From positions 3,934,001-3,998,000 of the forward strand of contig NZ_LT899436.1 in the NCBI RefSeq assembly GCF_900198195.1: a DNA stretch of 64,000 nt. The letters are read 5' to 3'. This document shows positions 28,787 to 39,539 of the stretch, in pieces. This DNA is from Tenacibaculum jejuense. GTDB lineage: Bacteria > Bacteroidota > Bacteroidia > Flavobacteriales > Flavobacteriaceae. The translations under genes were made by a program, and so were the position numbers. Every line of letters starts with the position of its first letter. Positions within the stretch are counted from its first letter, which is position 1. The notes beneath the pieces were generated by a model. The model saw only the letters and a program-made list of their open reading frames with translations. It did no database searches and was not told where the DNA came from.

Positions 28787-28866
28787 TAGAGTTTTTTTTT
28801 ATTAGGAATTGTTTTGAAAGAATTAACGCTAATTTAAATTTAGAACAACACATTATTTAATGACAA

Positions 28867-28901
28867 TTTGTCACATAATCATAAAATTGGTTGTATCTTT
28901 G
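28867..28901 (+). promoter_or_regulatory. Bacteroidota housekeeping promoter for miaB
   Basis: TTTG (28867-28870) and TATCTTTG (28894-28901) are 23 bp apart and match the -33/-7 consensus TTTG...TAnnTTTG. Transcription should start near 28904, about 23 bp before ATG 28927. This also excludes the upstream TTG at 28891 as a start. Confidence 0.65.
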
Positions 28902-28926
28902 CCTACTACTTACAAGAGATAAGATT

Positions 28927-30381
28927 ATGGATCAGGTTGAAAAAGTTATAGACGAAAAAAAACAAGGAAAACCTTTATTAACAGAGCAGAAAGAAGGTAA
29001 TAGCAAGAAACTTTTTATTGAAAGTTATGGCTGTCAAATGAACATGAATGATAGTGAAATTGTTGCTGCTATTCTTGCGGAACAAGGTTTTAATACTACT
29101 GGAGATATTAATGAAGCTGATTTAGTTTTAGTAAATACTTGCTCTATTAGAGAAAAAGCAGAACAAACTGTTCGTAATAGACTACAAAAATACAATCATG
29201 CTAAAAAGCACAATCCTAAAATGAAAGTTGGAGTTTTGGGTTGTATGGCTGAACGTTTAAAAGCTAAATTTCTAGAAGAAGAAAAAATAGTTGATTTAGT
29301 TGTAGGACCTGATGCTTATCGTGATTTACCTAATTTAGTAGAAGAAGTGGAAGCTGGTAGAGATGCTGTAAATGTAATTCTATCTAAAGAAGAAACTTAT
29401 GCCGATGTTTCTCCTGTTCGTTTAAATTCTAACGGAGTTTCTGCATTTGTATCTATTACAAGAGGTTGTGATAATATGTGTACTTTCTGCGTAGTTCCTT
29501 TTACTAGAGGAAGAGAACGAAGTAGAGATCCGCAAAGTATTATTGAAGAAATTCGTTCGATGCACGAGCAAAACTTTAAAGAAATCACTTTACTTGGACA
29601 GAATGTTGATTCATATTTATGGTATGGTGGAGGATTAAAGAAAGATTTCCATAAAGCTTCTGAAATGGCTCAGGCAACTGCAGTAAATTTCGCACAGCTT
29701 TTAGATATGTGTGCTACTGAGTTTCCTAAAATGCGTTTCCGTTTTTCGACATCTAATCCGCAAGACATGACTTTAGATGTAATTCATATTATGGCTAAAC
29801 ATAAAAACATCTGTAAATACATTCACTTACCTATTCAAAGTGGAAGTAACACCATGTTAAAAGCCATGAACAGATTACATACTCGTGAAGAATACCTAGA
29901 GTTAATAGAAAATATTTACAAGATCGTTCCTGAAATGAATTTAAGTCAAGATATGATTGCTGGTTTCTGTGGAGAAACAGAACAGGATCATCAAGACACT
30001 TTAGATTTAATGGAAAAAGTAAAATATAGCTTCGGTTTTATGTTTGCTTATTCTGAAAGACCTGGAACTCTTGCTGCTAAAAAAATGGAAGATGACATTC
30101 CTTTAGCTGTCAAAAAAAGAAGATTACAAGAAATTATAAACTTACAACAAGAACATAGTTTATATAGAGCGAAAGAACATGTTGGAAAAGTTCAAGAAGT
30201 TTTAATTGAGGGAACTTCTAAAAAGAGTGAAAATGAATGGAAAGGTAGAAATACCCAAAATACTGTTGTAGTATTTCCTAAAGAACACTACAAGATTGGT
30301 GATTTTGTTAATGTAAAAATAGAAGATTGTACTTCTACTACATTAAAAGGAACTGCTGTTGGGTATTCTGAAAACAATTAA
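28927..30381 (+). CDS. miaB: tRNA-2-methylthio-N6-dimethylallyladenosine synthase MiaB
   Basis: The protein has 484 residues from ATG 28927; the frame opens earlier at TTG 28891, but that codon lies inside the predicted promoter. It has the UPF0004 domain with SYGCQMN (Cys36), TCSIREKAEQ (Cys72) and GCMAER, the radical-SAM motif CDNMCTFC, and a C-terminal TRAM domain. MiaB adds the methylthio group to A37 of some tRNAs with two [4Fe-4S] clusters. It is followed 23 bp later by the sigma-54 activator gene. Confidence 0.95.
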   Translation: MDQVEKVIDEKKQGKPLLTEQKEGNSKKLFIESYGCQMNMNDSEIVAAILAEQGFNTTGDINEADLVLVNTCSIREKAEQTVRNRLQKYNHAKKHNPKMKVGVLGCMAERLKAKFLEEEKIVDLVVGPDAYRDLPNLVEEVEAGRDAVNVILSKEETYADVSPVRLNSNGVSAFVSITRGCDNMCTFCVVPFTRGRERSRDPQSIIEEIRSMHEQNFKEITLLGQNVDSYLWYGGGLKKDFHKASEMAQATAVNFAQLLDMCATEFPKMRFRFSTSNPQDMTLDVIHIMAKHKNICKYIHLPIQSGSNTMLKAMNRLHTREEYLELIENIYKIVPEMNLSQDMIAGFCGETEQDHQDTLDLMEKVKYSFGFMFAYSERPGTLAAKKMEDDIPLAVKKRRLQEIINLQQEHSLYRAKEHVGKVQEVLIEGTSKKSENEWKGRNTQNTVVVFPKEHYKIGDFVNVKIEDCTSTTLKGTAVGYSENN

Positions 30382-30403
30382 AAAATAATCTAGAAGAAAA
30401 AGA

Positions 30404-31627
30404 ATGGAAAGTTTACAAGCAGTAAAACAACGATTTGGAATTATCGGTAACGATATACAACTCAATAGAGCCATTGAAAAAGCGGTTCGAGTTGCTCCTA
30501 CAGATATTTCTGCTTTAGTAATTGGTGAAAGTGGTGTTGGAAAAGAAAGCATTCCTAAAATTATTCATCAGTTATCTCACAGAAAGCATGCAAAATATAT
30601 TGCTGTAAACTGTGGAGCAATTCCAGAAGGGACTATAGATAGTGAACTTTTCGGTCATGAAAAAGGAGCTTTTACAGGAGCTACTCAAACAAGGAAAGGA
30701 TATTTTGAAGTTGCAGATGGTGGAACAATTTTCTTAGATGAAGTTGGAGAATTGCCTTTAACAACTCAAGTTCGCTTACTTCGTGTTTTAGAAAATGGGG
30801 AATTTATAAAAGTAGGATCTTCTCAAGTACAAAAAACAAATGTTCGAATTGTGGCTGCTACCAACGTTAATATGCATGAAGCCATAAAAAAAGGAAAATT
30901 CAGAGAAGATTTATATTACCGTTTAAGTACTATAGAAATCGGGCTTCCTCCTTTAAGAGAAAGAGGAACAGATATTAAATTATTATTTAGAAAATTTGCT
31001 TCAGATTTCGCTCAAAAAAATAGAATTCCTGTAATTCGTTTAGATGAAAATGCTAGCAATTTATTATTAAACTATCATTTTCCAGGAAATATTAGACAAC
31101 TTAAAAATATTGCCGAACAAATATCAATTATGGAAGAAAATAGAATAATTTCATCTGAAATTATTGCTCAATATCTTCCTAATATCTCTGGGAATTTACC
31201 AATGGTTGTTGGCAATTCTAATTCTTCAAATAACGATTTTGCAAATGAAAGAGACATTATGTATAAGATTTTATTCGACATGCGTAATGACATTAATGAT
31301 TTAAAGAAACTTACTTTAGATTTAATGCAAAATGGCAATAGCACTGAAGTTCAAGAAGAAAACAGGAATTTAATTCAACGTATTTACAACGAAGAAACAC
31401 CTACACATAATGTAGAAGTTGTTGAAATTCCTGAGATAGCTCCACAGAATAATTATGATTTTATTGAGACTATAGAAGAACACGAAAACCTATCTTTACA
31501 AGAAAAAGAAGTAGAGATGATTAAAAAATCGCTAGAACGAAATAAAGGAAAACGTAAACTAGCCGCTAAAGAATTAGGAATTTCTGAGCGAACTTTATAT
31601 AGAAAGATAAAACAATACGATTTATAA
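30404..31627 (+). CDS. Sigma-54 interaction-domain transcription activator without receiver domain
   Basis: The protein has 407 residues. The AAA+ domain starts almost at the N-terminus: Walker A GESGVGKE (41-48), the sigma-54 contact loop GAFTGA (88-93), and Walker B GGTIFLDE (106-112). A Fis-type helix-turn-helix is at the C-terminus (KRKLAAKELGISERTLYRKI). There is no receiver or sensory domain, so its activity would be set by expression or a partner. Between AAA+ and HTH is a long linker rich in Asn and Glu. Its neighbours are envelope genes (lptE, secG). Confidence 0.92.
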   Translation: MESLQAVKQRFGIIGNDIQLNRAIEKAVRVAPTDISALVIGESGVGKESIPKIIHQLSHRKHAKYIAVNCGAIPEGTIDSELFGHEKGAFTGATQTRKGYFEVADGGTIFLDEVGELPLTTQVRLLRVLENGEFIKVGSSQVQKTNVRIVAATNVNMHEAIKKGKFREDLYYRLSTIEIGLPPLRERGTDIKLLFRKFASDFAQKNRIPVIRLDENASNLLLNYHFPGNIRQLKNIAEQISIMEENRIISSEIIAQYLPNISGNLPMVVGNSNSSNNDFANERDIMYKILFDMRNDINDLKKLTLDLMQNGNSTEVQEENRNLIQRIYNEETPTHNVEVVEIPEIAPQNNYDFIETIEEHENLSLQEKEVEMIKKSLERNKGKRKLAAKELGISERTLYRKIKQYDL

Positions 31628-31651
31628 ATCGATAGCAAAGTCAACTAAAAA

Positions 31652-32170
31652 ATGAAAAAAAGCATACTTATACTTTTCTACAGCTTTAGTCTTATTATCT
31701 TGATAGGATGTGGTGCGTATTCATTCACTGGAAAAGGTGATATTGGCGATGCTGAAACTATTCAAATAGACTTCTTTCCAAATCAAGCTCCTTTAGTAGA
31801 ACCAAGTTTAAGTCAACGTTTTACTCAAGACTTACAAGATTTATTTACAAGACAAACGAATTTAACTTTAGTAAGAGCTGGAGGTGATCTGCGTTTTGAA
31901 GGTGAAATTATTGACTATAGAATTACACCTATGAGTGCAACTTCTAGTCAAGGAAGTCAAAGTGCTGCTCAGAATAGATTAACTATTGTAGTTAATGTTA
32001 GATATACAAACTCAAAGAAAGAAGAAGATGATTTTGAAAAACAATTTTCTTTTTATTCAGATTATGGTGCAGCTCAACAATTATCTGGATCAGTTTTAGA
32101 AGCTGCCTTAGATGAAATTTTGACAAGAATACATCAAGATATCTTTAATGCTTCTGTTGCTAAATGGTAA
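31652..32170 (+). CDS. lptE: LPS-assembly lipoprotein LptE
   Basis: The protein has 172 residues with a lipobox LIGCG (Cys20). The following GAYSFTG and IQIDFFPNQAPLVEPSLSQ pattern, plus QDLFTRQTNLTLV, match the Bacteroidota LptE family. LptE plugs the LptD barrel that inserts lipopolysaccharide into the outer membrane. Its 3' end overlaps the next gene by 7 bp. Confidence 0.88.
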   Translation: MKKSILILFYSFSLIILIGCGAYSFTGKGDIGDAETIQIDFFPNQAPLVEPSLSQRFTQDLQDLFTRQTNLTLVRAGGDLRFEGEIIDYRITPMSATSSQGSQSAAQNRLTIVVNVRYTNSKKEEDDFEKQFSFYSDYGAAQQLSGSVLEAALDEILTRIHQDIFNASVAKW

Positions 32171-32880
32171 AAGAAAACTACATAGAAATCCTTAATCAGC
32201 CTGAAAAAATTCAGGATATAAATTCAAGTGAATTACAGTCTATTGTAGATAAATATCCATATTTTCAATCTGCTAGAGTATTACATTTAAAAGCTTTAAA
32301 AGATCAAAAAAGTTTTCGATATAACAATGAATTAAAATTAGCTGCTGCTCACACTTTAGACAGAGCTATTTTATTTAATTTCATTACTTCGACTATTTTT
32401 AAACAGTCTGAAATTACGAGTAAATCACAAGAAGACAAGAGAAAAGAAAGTAATCCTAAAAAAGACAAAAAAGAAAGTATTGAAGAAGAACTTGAAATAG
32501 GAAAACCGTTAACTTTTACTAAAAACGAAGCTTTTTCTTTCAACCAATGGTTACAATTATCTTCAGATATTCCTGAAATTCCAGAAGAAAAAATAGAGAA
32601 AAAAGAGAGAAATATTCAAGAAGATATTATTGATCGTTTTATTAATAATAACCCCAAAATATCTAGGGTTAACAAGAATGCTTCAGTCCCTTCAAAACAA
32701 AATGTAGTAAATCAAGAACCTACATTAATGACTGAAACTTTAGCTAGAATTTATCTAGAACAAAAGAAATATGATAACGCAATAAAAGCTTATGAAATAT
32801 TAAGTTTGAAATATCCAGAAAAAAGTGGTTTCTTTGCAGACCAGATTAAAAAAATAAGAATTTTACAAAATATAAAATAA
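32164..32880 (+). CDS. Tetratricopeptide-like protein of the lptE-secG cluster
   Basis: The protein has 238 residues and no signal peptide. The N-terminal part (about 1-90) is helical, the middle is Lys/Glu-rich and probably disordered, and a single TPR-like motif is near the C-terminus (LARIYLEQKKYDNAIKAYEIL). It overlaps lptE by 7 bp, and its stop overlaps the secG start by 1 bp. The tight packing suggests co-expression with envelope-biogenesis genes; the function is unknown. Confidence 0.75.
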   Translation: MVKENYIEILNQPEKIQDINSSELQSIVDKYPYFQSARVLHLKALKDQKSFRYNNELKLAAAHTLDRAILFNFITSTIFKQSEITSKSQEDKRKESNPKKDKKESIEEELEIGKPLTFTKNEAFSFNQWLQLSSDIPEIPEEKIEKKERNIQEDIIDRFINNNPKISRVNKNASVPSKQNVVNQEPTLMTETLARIYLEQKKYDNAIKAYEILSLKYPEKSGFFADQIKKIRILQNIK

Positions 32881-33218
32881 TGACAACGTATAATTTACTT
32901 TTAATATTAATCTTAATTGTTGCAGTAGCTTTAATTTTAATTGTAATGGTTCAAAACCCTAAAGGAGGAGGATTATCATCTTCTTTCGGTGGAGGCGGTG
33001 GTATGAACATCGGAGGTGTTCAAAACACAAACAACTTTTTAGATCGTACTACATGGACATTAGCTATCGCAATGTTTGCTTTAATTTTATTAGCTAACTT
33101 TGCCATTCCTAGAGCAAACAGCGCAAACAATCCTGATCTTAAAGAATCGTTAGAAGGTATTGAAACTACAGCTCCTGCTGAAACAACACCTCCTGCAACA
33201 AAAGACTCAGTACAGTAA
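32880..33218 (+). CDS. secG: Preprotein translocase subunit SecG
   Basis: The protein has 112 residues with two membrane helices (about 5-24 and 56-76) joined by the family loop QNPKGGGLSSSFGGGGG. The C-terminal tail is Pro/Thr/Ala-rich, as in flavobacterial SecG. It assists SecYEG translocation. It shares one base with the preceding stop (TAATGA). Confidence 0.93.
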   Translation: MTTYNLLLILILIVAVALILIVMVQNPKGGGLSSSFGGGGGMNIGGVQNTNNFLDRTTWTLAIAMFALILLANFAIPRANSANNPDLKESLEGIETTAPAETTPPATKDSVQ

Positions 33219-33240
33219 ATTTTATACGACATAAATTACA

Positions 33241-33273
33241 AAATGCCAACGATGACACGTTGGCATTTTTTTA
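33241..33273 (+). terminator. Intrinsic terminator after secG
   Basis: An 11-bp stem, AAATGCCAACG (33241-33251) and CGTTGGCATTT (33258-33268), is followed by TTTTT. It separates the miaB-secG unit from groES. Confidence 0.93.
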
Positions 33274-33327
33274 TTGCTTTTTTTAAGAAAACAAGACTCC
33301 TAAGAAAAATTGTCAGTTTTATTTCAA

Positions 33328-33342
33328 TGGCACAATTTCTGT
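33328..33342 (+). promoter_or_regulatory. Sigma-54-like -24/-12 element upstream of groES
   Basis: TGGCAC (33328-33333), five bases, then CTGT (33339-33342) resembles TGGCAC-N5-TTGC: the GG is kept, the spacing is exact, but the -12 half deviates at two positions. It lies 50 bp before the groES ATG. The -12 deviation makes the call tentative; a heat-shock promoter of another type is possible. Confidence 0.35.
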
Positions 33343-33392
33343 CAAATAAAAGGAGAATATAAATTAAGATTAATCAATAATTTTTAAATAAA

Positions 33393-33668
33393 ATGGGATT
33401 AAACATCAAACCTTTAGCAGATAGAGTTCTTGTAGAACCAGCTGCAGCTGAAACTACTACCGCTTCAGGAATTATCATACCTGACAACGCAAAAGAAAAA
33501 CCTCAAAAAGGAACTGTTGTAGCAGTTGGAAATGGTAAAAAAGATGAGCCTTTAACTGTAAAAGTTGGCGATACGGTTTTATACGGTAAGTTCTCTGGAA
33601 CTGAACTTAAATTTGAAGGAAAAGATTACTTAATGATGAGAGAATCGGATATTTTAGCGATCATCTAA
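33393..33668 (+). CDS. groES: Co-chaperonin GroES
   Basis: The protein has 91 residues and the full GroES pattern: [12 protein letters not shown] at the start, the mobile loop region [16 protein letters not shown], and [13 protein letters not shown]. It caps GroEL during protein folding. It precedes groEL by 35 bp and the two form the usual operon. Confidence 0.97.
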   Translation: MGLNIKPLADRVLVEPAAAETTTASGIIIPDNAKEKPQKGTVVAVGNGKKDEPLTVKVGDTVLYGKFSGTELKFEGKDYLMMRESDILAII

Positions 33669-33688
33669 ACAATCAATTAATCTATTAA

Positions 33689-35341
<1,653 letters not shown>

Positions 35342-35402
35342 TTTTAGATTACAAATAGTTTAAAAATTCTATCAAATATTTTTTTAGACTATACACATAT
35401 AT

Positions 35403-35436
35403 AAAAAGCAATCTCATTTTGAGATTGCTTTTTTAT
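35403..35436 (+). terminator. Intrinsic terminator after groEL
   Basis: A 13-bp stem, AAAAAGCAATCTC (35403-35415) and GAGATTGCTTTTT (35421-35433), ends in a T-run. Confidence 0.92.
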
Positions 35437-35458
35437 TTTTACTTAAATATATGATGAA

Positions 35459-36436
35459 ATGTACTACAAAAAGCTTCTTATCTTTTTTTTACTGATATTC
35501 TTTTCAAATAGTGATGCGTTTTCACAAGAATTAATAGAAATTGAAGGAAATAACAAAACACATAAATTTCCTGTTTTAGAATATAACACTCATTCTGATA
35601 TTGAACAAAAAGTAAATTATTTTCTTCAGTTAAAATACCTACTTCATCTCCCTGGGATTTTCAATGTCAATCCGTTTGAAAAAGTTTTAGACAAAGATAT
35701 CGTTAACAATGATTATGAATTTATTAGCTGGAAACAACGTAAGCTAAACAAGAATATAATTTGTATTCAACTTGATCAAAAATTGAATGGAAAATCAATT
35801 ACTTATTTGGAGCATTTTGATAAACGTACAGGTGATTTCTTTGAATTGAATGATCTGTTTAATAAAAAAGGAAGACAAAATTTACATGAGAAAATTTCAA
35901 AAAAAATAAACGAGTTAGTAGAGATTGGAAAAGTTCCTTCCTTAAAACATAACGTTGCACTCTCATATAAAATACAAGAAGATAAATTAGTTATTGTGTT
36001 CTTAAGGTTAGAAAATGAAACATTGGAATTACCATTTTCAGAATTAACACCTTTTTTCTCAGACTACGGAAAAAACTTATTACTACCTTCTAAAACAATA
36101 ATCCGAAGGCCAGATATGGCAAATAAATTTTTAAAAGGAGAAGGAACTGCCTTTAATAGAAAATTAAATTATAGTATCTTGATCTTTAAAATAGGAAAAG
36201 AAGGTAAGGCTACAATTTATAGATGGAAAGATGTCCTGAAAAAAGCTGAAAAATATACTGATGCAACAGTAAAAGATAATGTGATTCAAGCAGATGATTT
36301 TCACTGGGATAAATTTGCAAAAAAGAAAACACATGCATACTACAGTTTGCACCTCGAAAAATTAGCTAATGGTAATTGGGAAGGAAAATTACAATTGGGC
36401 TCTCCTTTTTATAACTTAGTTTTCAAAGAATTTTAA
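35459..36436 (+). CDS. Secreted protein of unknown function
   Basis: The protein has 325 residues with a signal peptide (ending SDAFSQ). The part ITYLEHFDKRTGDFFELNDLFNKKG resembles DUF3298/RsiV-like domains in pattern, and its N-terminal half also fits them, but I could not confirm this. It is the first gene of a plus-strand run that begins right after the groEL terminator. Lys-rich; periplasmic or secreted. Confidence 0.6.
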   Translation: MYYKKLLIFFLLIFFSNSDAFSQELIEIEGNNKTHKFPVLEYNTHSDIEQKVNYFLQLKYLLHLPGIFNVNPFEKVLDKDIVNNDYEFISWKQRKLNKNIICIQLDQKLNGKSITYLEHFDKRTGDFFELNDLFNKKGRQNLHEKISKKINELVEIGKVPSLKHNVALSYKIQEDKLVIVFLRLENETLELPFSELTPFFSDYGKNLLLPSKTIIRRPDMANKFLKGEGTAFNRKLNYSILIFKIGKEGKATIYRWKDVLKKAEKYTDATVKDNVIQADDFHWDKFAKKKTHAYYSLHLEKLANGNWEGKLQLGSPFYNLVFKEF

Positions 36437-36454
36437 ATGAAATAGAATTAAAAA

Positions 36455-36955
36455 ATGGAAATCAACTTACCTAAAAAACTAAATAAGGCTTTAGAAAAGG
36501 AAGCTAACGACGCAAATGTTAGCTTAAATGCACATATTATTAAAAAACTAGAATCTATCACACCTCCTAGTGAATACATAGACCATAAAGTATTGCAAGA
36601 TGGCTTGCCTGTTCTTGTTGATTTTTTAAATACAATACCAAGTGTAGAAGTGCTCTCTAGTGATTTAACACCTGATGCTTATTGGTGGGTTAAATTAAAT
36701 ATTAACATAGAACACACACTTGCTTGGAATGTTGTACAAGAATTAGGTTTTGTTTTAAACTATATTTCAGTTCAAGAACCTCTTCCAACTGTATTTAAAC
36801 CCGTTTCTCCTCCGCCCTATTTAAACGGTGGACCTAACGAATTTTTATCATGGGTATTAGAATCTACCTATAATTATATTGATCCTAAATGGATTAAAAG
36901 TATGTTAGAAGGAAGATTACCTAATCCTGTTGAGGATGAAAGTAATTGGGAATAA
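36455..36955 (+). CDS. Protein with N-terminal ribbon-helix-helix-like segment
   Basis: The protein has 166 residues. Residues 1-33 (MEINLPKKLNKALEKEA and NVSLNAHIIKKLES) look like an Arc/HicB-type ribbon-helix-helix, with a beta strand and two helices. The remainder (about 50-166) is rich in aromatic residues and has no motif I recognise. A DNA-binding antitoxin is one possibility, but no toxin gene is next to it. It follows the secreted protein by 18 bp. Confidence 0.6.
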   Translation: MEINLPKKLNKALEKEANDANVSLNAHIIKKLESITPPSEYIDHKVLQDGLPVLVDFLNTIPSVEVLSSDLTPDAYWWVKLNINIEHTLAWNVVQELGFVLNYISVQEPLPTVFKPVSPPPYLNGGPNEFLSWVLESTYNYIDPKWIKSMLEGRLPNPVEDESNWE

Positions 36956-37001
36956 CTGAAATCATTAAACAAATTAAAAAAAGTAGTAAAATATATAGAT
37001 T

Positions 37002-37559
37002 ATGATGAAAGAAAAAATTGAAATTCCATTAAGTAAAACCAAACTTTTTTTATCTGTTTTAGGAGCTATACTGTTTGTTATAGCTGGGGTTTGGCTATTT
37101 TTCAACACTCAGTTATTTTATAATTTTCCTTTTAAAATTTTTAGAATTCCAATTGTAATTAAAATTATTAGTGTTATCGATATTTTATTCTTTGGAGCTA
37201 TTGGTTTGTACGCCTTAAGAAAATTAAAAGATAAAAAACCTGGACTAACCATAGACGCTGAAGGGATTTTTGACAACTCAAATGCTGCTAGTGTCGGATT
37301 TATAGCCTGGAAAGACATTACTTATATCACGGTCAAAAAAATAATGCCTACAAAAATTATTATCATCGATGTTGTTAACCCTGAAGAATACTTATATAAA
37401 GCTAAAAATAAGACAACTAAAAAATTATTGCGCTCTAATATGAAAATGAATGGAACTCCTATTTCTATTTCTTCTAATAGTTTGAAAATTGATTTTAAAG
37501 AGTTAGAAAAACTTTTACAAACTGGTCTTGAAAGTAGTAAAAATAATACGTCATTATAA
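37002..37559 (+). CDS. STM3941-like membrane protein
   Basis: The protein has 185 residues with two membrane helices (about 14-31 and 47-65), then a soluble domain beginning KKPGLTIDAEGIFDNSN and ending in the GLESSKN tail. The layout matches the STM3941-type family (two helices plus a PH-like domain) of unknown function. It lies 46 bp after the preceding gene and 21 bp before the next. Confidence 0.65.
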   Translation: MMKEKIEIPLSKTKLFLSVLGAILFVIAGVWLFFNTQLFYNFPFKIFRIPIVIKIISVIDILFFGAIGLYALRKLKDKKPGLTIDAEGIFDNSNAASVGFIAWKDITYITVKKIMPTKIIIIDVVNPEEYLYKAKNKTTKKLLRSNMKMNGTPISISSNSLKIDFKELEKLLQTGLESSKNNTSL

Positions 37560-37580
37560 CCTAAGATAAAACATATAAAA

Positions 37581-38162
37581 TTGATTCAAAAACTTTTAAT
37601 ATTTCTATATCTAATTATTTCATTTGTATTTGGGATAGGAATACTACTTAGTTTTTATGATTATAGTTATTCAGGATATTACTCAGAAAAGTTTATCAAT
37701 TGGACTTGGTTATCCATGACTTTCTTGATTGTTTTCAGGTTTTGGAAAAAGCGATTTATTAAAATATTTTCCATTGTATTAATTTCAATTATTTTATTGA
37801 GTATACTCCCCATGGCTATCCCTTTTTTGGGTATTTTAAATTATTTTTCTACCTATGGTGATTATCAACAAATTCAATTAAATTCAAAATACCGTTTAGA
37901 AAGAACTAAACACCACCCTTTGTCTCCTCAGAGAATTTTTATTTATGAAAAAAAAGGAATTTTAGAAAAAAATATATGCCGATCCAATTATGATGAAATT
38001 ATTGCAAATGTTCTAAGTCTTGAACATAATGAATATAAACTTTTACCCTTGCAATATTGTAAGTTGATTGAAGCTAATGAAACTGAAGTTAAAATTGAAT
38101 ATCAAATCTTAAATAAAAAGAAAATAGTACATCACAAGTTAAACAATAATGATGGTTATTAG
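37581..38162 (+). CDS. Membrane protein of unknown function
   Basis: The protein has 193 residues starting at TTG 37581; I saw no upstream ATG in frame. Three membrane helices are likely (about 5-25, 38-52 and 58-85), followed by a soluble part with KYRLERTKHHPLSPQRIFIYEKK. No family recognised. Its 3' end overlaps the next gene by 14 bp, so the two are co-translated. Confidence 0.6.
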   Translation: MIQKLLIFLYLIISFVFGIGILLSFYDYSYSGYYSEKFINWTWLSMTFLIVFRFWKKRFIKIFSIVLISIILLSILPMAIPFLGILNYFSTYGDYQQIQLNSKYRLERTKHHPLSPQRIFIYEKKGILEKNICRSNYDEIIANVLSLEHNEYKLLPLQYCKLIEANETEVKIEYQILNKKKIVHHKLNNNDGY

Positions 38163-39483
38163 AATAACAACTCAAATGATATTGCTGTCTTTTTTAGGAC
38201 TTTTATTGTCTTGCTCAACTAAAGAAAATAAGCCTAAAAAAACTATAGAAAAAAAGAAAGACTCTATACCTATAGAGGTTCCGCTTCAAAATTCAAAATA
38301 TCATTATGTGGCAAATGACGAAACTTTATTATACGGTGATACAAATATAGATTACACTTCTACTAAAATAGATACACTCGATTTTTTAGAACCTGTTGAA
38401 ATCATCGAAAAACATGAAACATTAACGCATACTTACGTTAATCTTGATTCTAGAATTAAGGAACTTAAAGGGTTTGTATGTAAGATTAGAACATTAGATG
38501 CCAAAGAAGGTTATATTTTTAGTGAATTTCTAAGAACTAATCATCAAATAGCTAAATATATCAATGTAACTGGTCTTGATGAAAAAAGTATTTCTAAACA
38601 TGGTAAGTTTAGCAAAGGAAAAGCTTTATTACAACTATTCAATAGTTTTGATAGTACTTCATTAAAAACGTATTATTATACTACCGCAAATCGCCTTTCT
38701 GTTCGTAAAACACCTTCATTAAATGGTGAAAGAATTACTATTCTAAAATATATGTCACCTTTAGAGTTGGTTGAAGATCTACCAAGTAAAAAAGAGATTG
38801 TTAATGATGTTGAACTTGGTAAAATCAGAGGAAACTGGTGTAAAGTAAAACTATTAAATAAGCAAGAAGGTTATGTGTTTAATGGATATCTCTCTTCTTT
38901 TGAAAATTTATCTTCAAAATCAATTCCTAAAGGAATAGAACCGCAAGAATTATTGATTAATGGAAAATTAAAAACAACCACAACGCTAAACCGTTTTTTA
39001 GAAGTTATGGGGAAACCAGATAGTATAAAATATTATAAAGTTGTTAAAGAAGATTTTTCAGATAAAATCAATAGAACCTATAAAAACGGGATATTATATA
39101 TTCAACAAATTACACCTTATGATTATTTTGACTATGGTGGTGGCGGTTGGATATATGACGATGTAAAAATGAAATTCTATTATAAAAATGGAGTTGAGTA
39201 TGAAGAACTCAATGGAGAAGTAAGCTTTGCTGATATAAACTTTAGTTTAAATAATAATCATATTTTATACAACGGGTTTAAAATTGATAGCACAACAACA
39301 TTAAAAACGATTACACAATTATTTCCTATCCAATCTATTCAAAAATTTTGGCGATATAATGATTACCCTTCTAAACTTTATGAGTTTGGAGTGGTAAGAA
39401 ATAAAAACAGTGGCTCGGAAATAAATTGGCAATTATTTTGTGACGAAAAAGCTCGTAGTTTTAACGTATATTGGTACGATTAA
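38149..39483 (+). CDS. Lipoprotein with SH3-like repeats
   Basis: The protein has 444 residues with a lipobox LLLSCST (Cys22). Two SH3b-like segments are seen: about 50-120 (LLYGDTN...FVCKIRTLDAKEGYIFSEFL) and about 170-250 (ANRLSVRKTPSLNGERIT...NKQEGYVFNGYL). A later part has a BamE/SmpA-like MGKPDSIKYY motif. SH3b domains often bind peptidoglycan or peptides. It is part of the unknown cluster after groEL. Confidence 0.65.
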   Translation: MMVIRITTQMILLSFLGLLLSCSTKENKPKKTIEKKKDSIPIEVPLQNSKYHYVANDETLLYGDTNIDYTSTKIDTLDFLEPVEIIEKHETLTHTYVNLDSRIKELKGFVCKIRTLDAKEGYIFSEFLRTNHQIAKYINVTGLDEKSISKHGKFSKGKALLQLFNSFDSTSLKTYYYTTANRLSVRKTPSLNGERITILKYMSPLELVEDLPSKKEIVNDVELGKIRGNWCKVKLLNKQEGYVFNGYLSSFENLSSKSIPKGIEPQELLINGKLKTTTTLNRFLEVMGKPDSIKYYKVVKEDFSDKINRTYKNGILYIQQITPYDYFDYGGGGWIYDDVKMKFYYKNGVEYEELNGEVSFADINFSLNNNHILYNGFKIDSTTTLKTITQLFPIQSIQKFWRYNDYPSKLYEFGVVRNKNSGSEINWQLFCDEKARSFNVYWYD

Positions 39484-39539
39484 ATAACATCTAACAAAAA
39501 ATCAACAGTTAACTAAATAAAAACAAAAAATAAGTTAAT

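Noticed and set aside
28891-28926. TTG-started extension of MiaB
   Set aside because: The codon lies inside the predicted promoter and the added residues are not typical.
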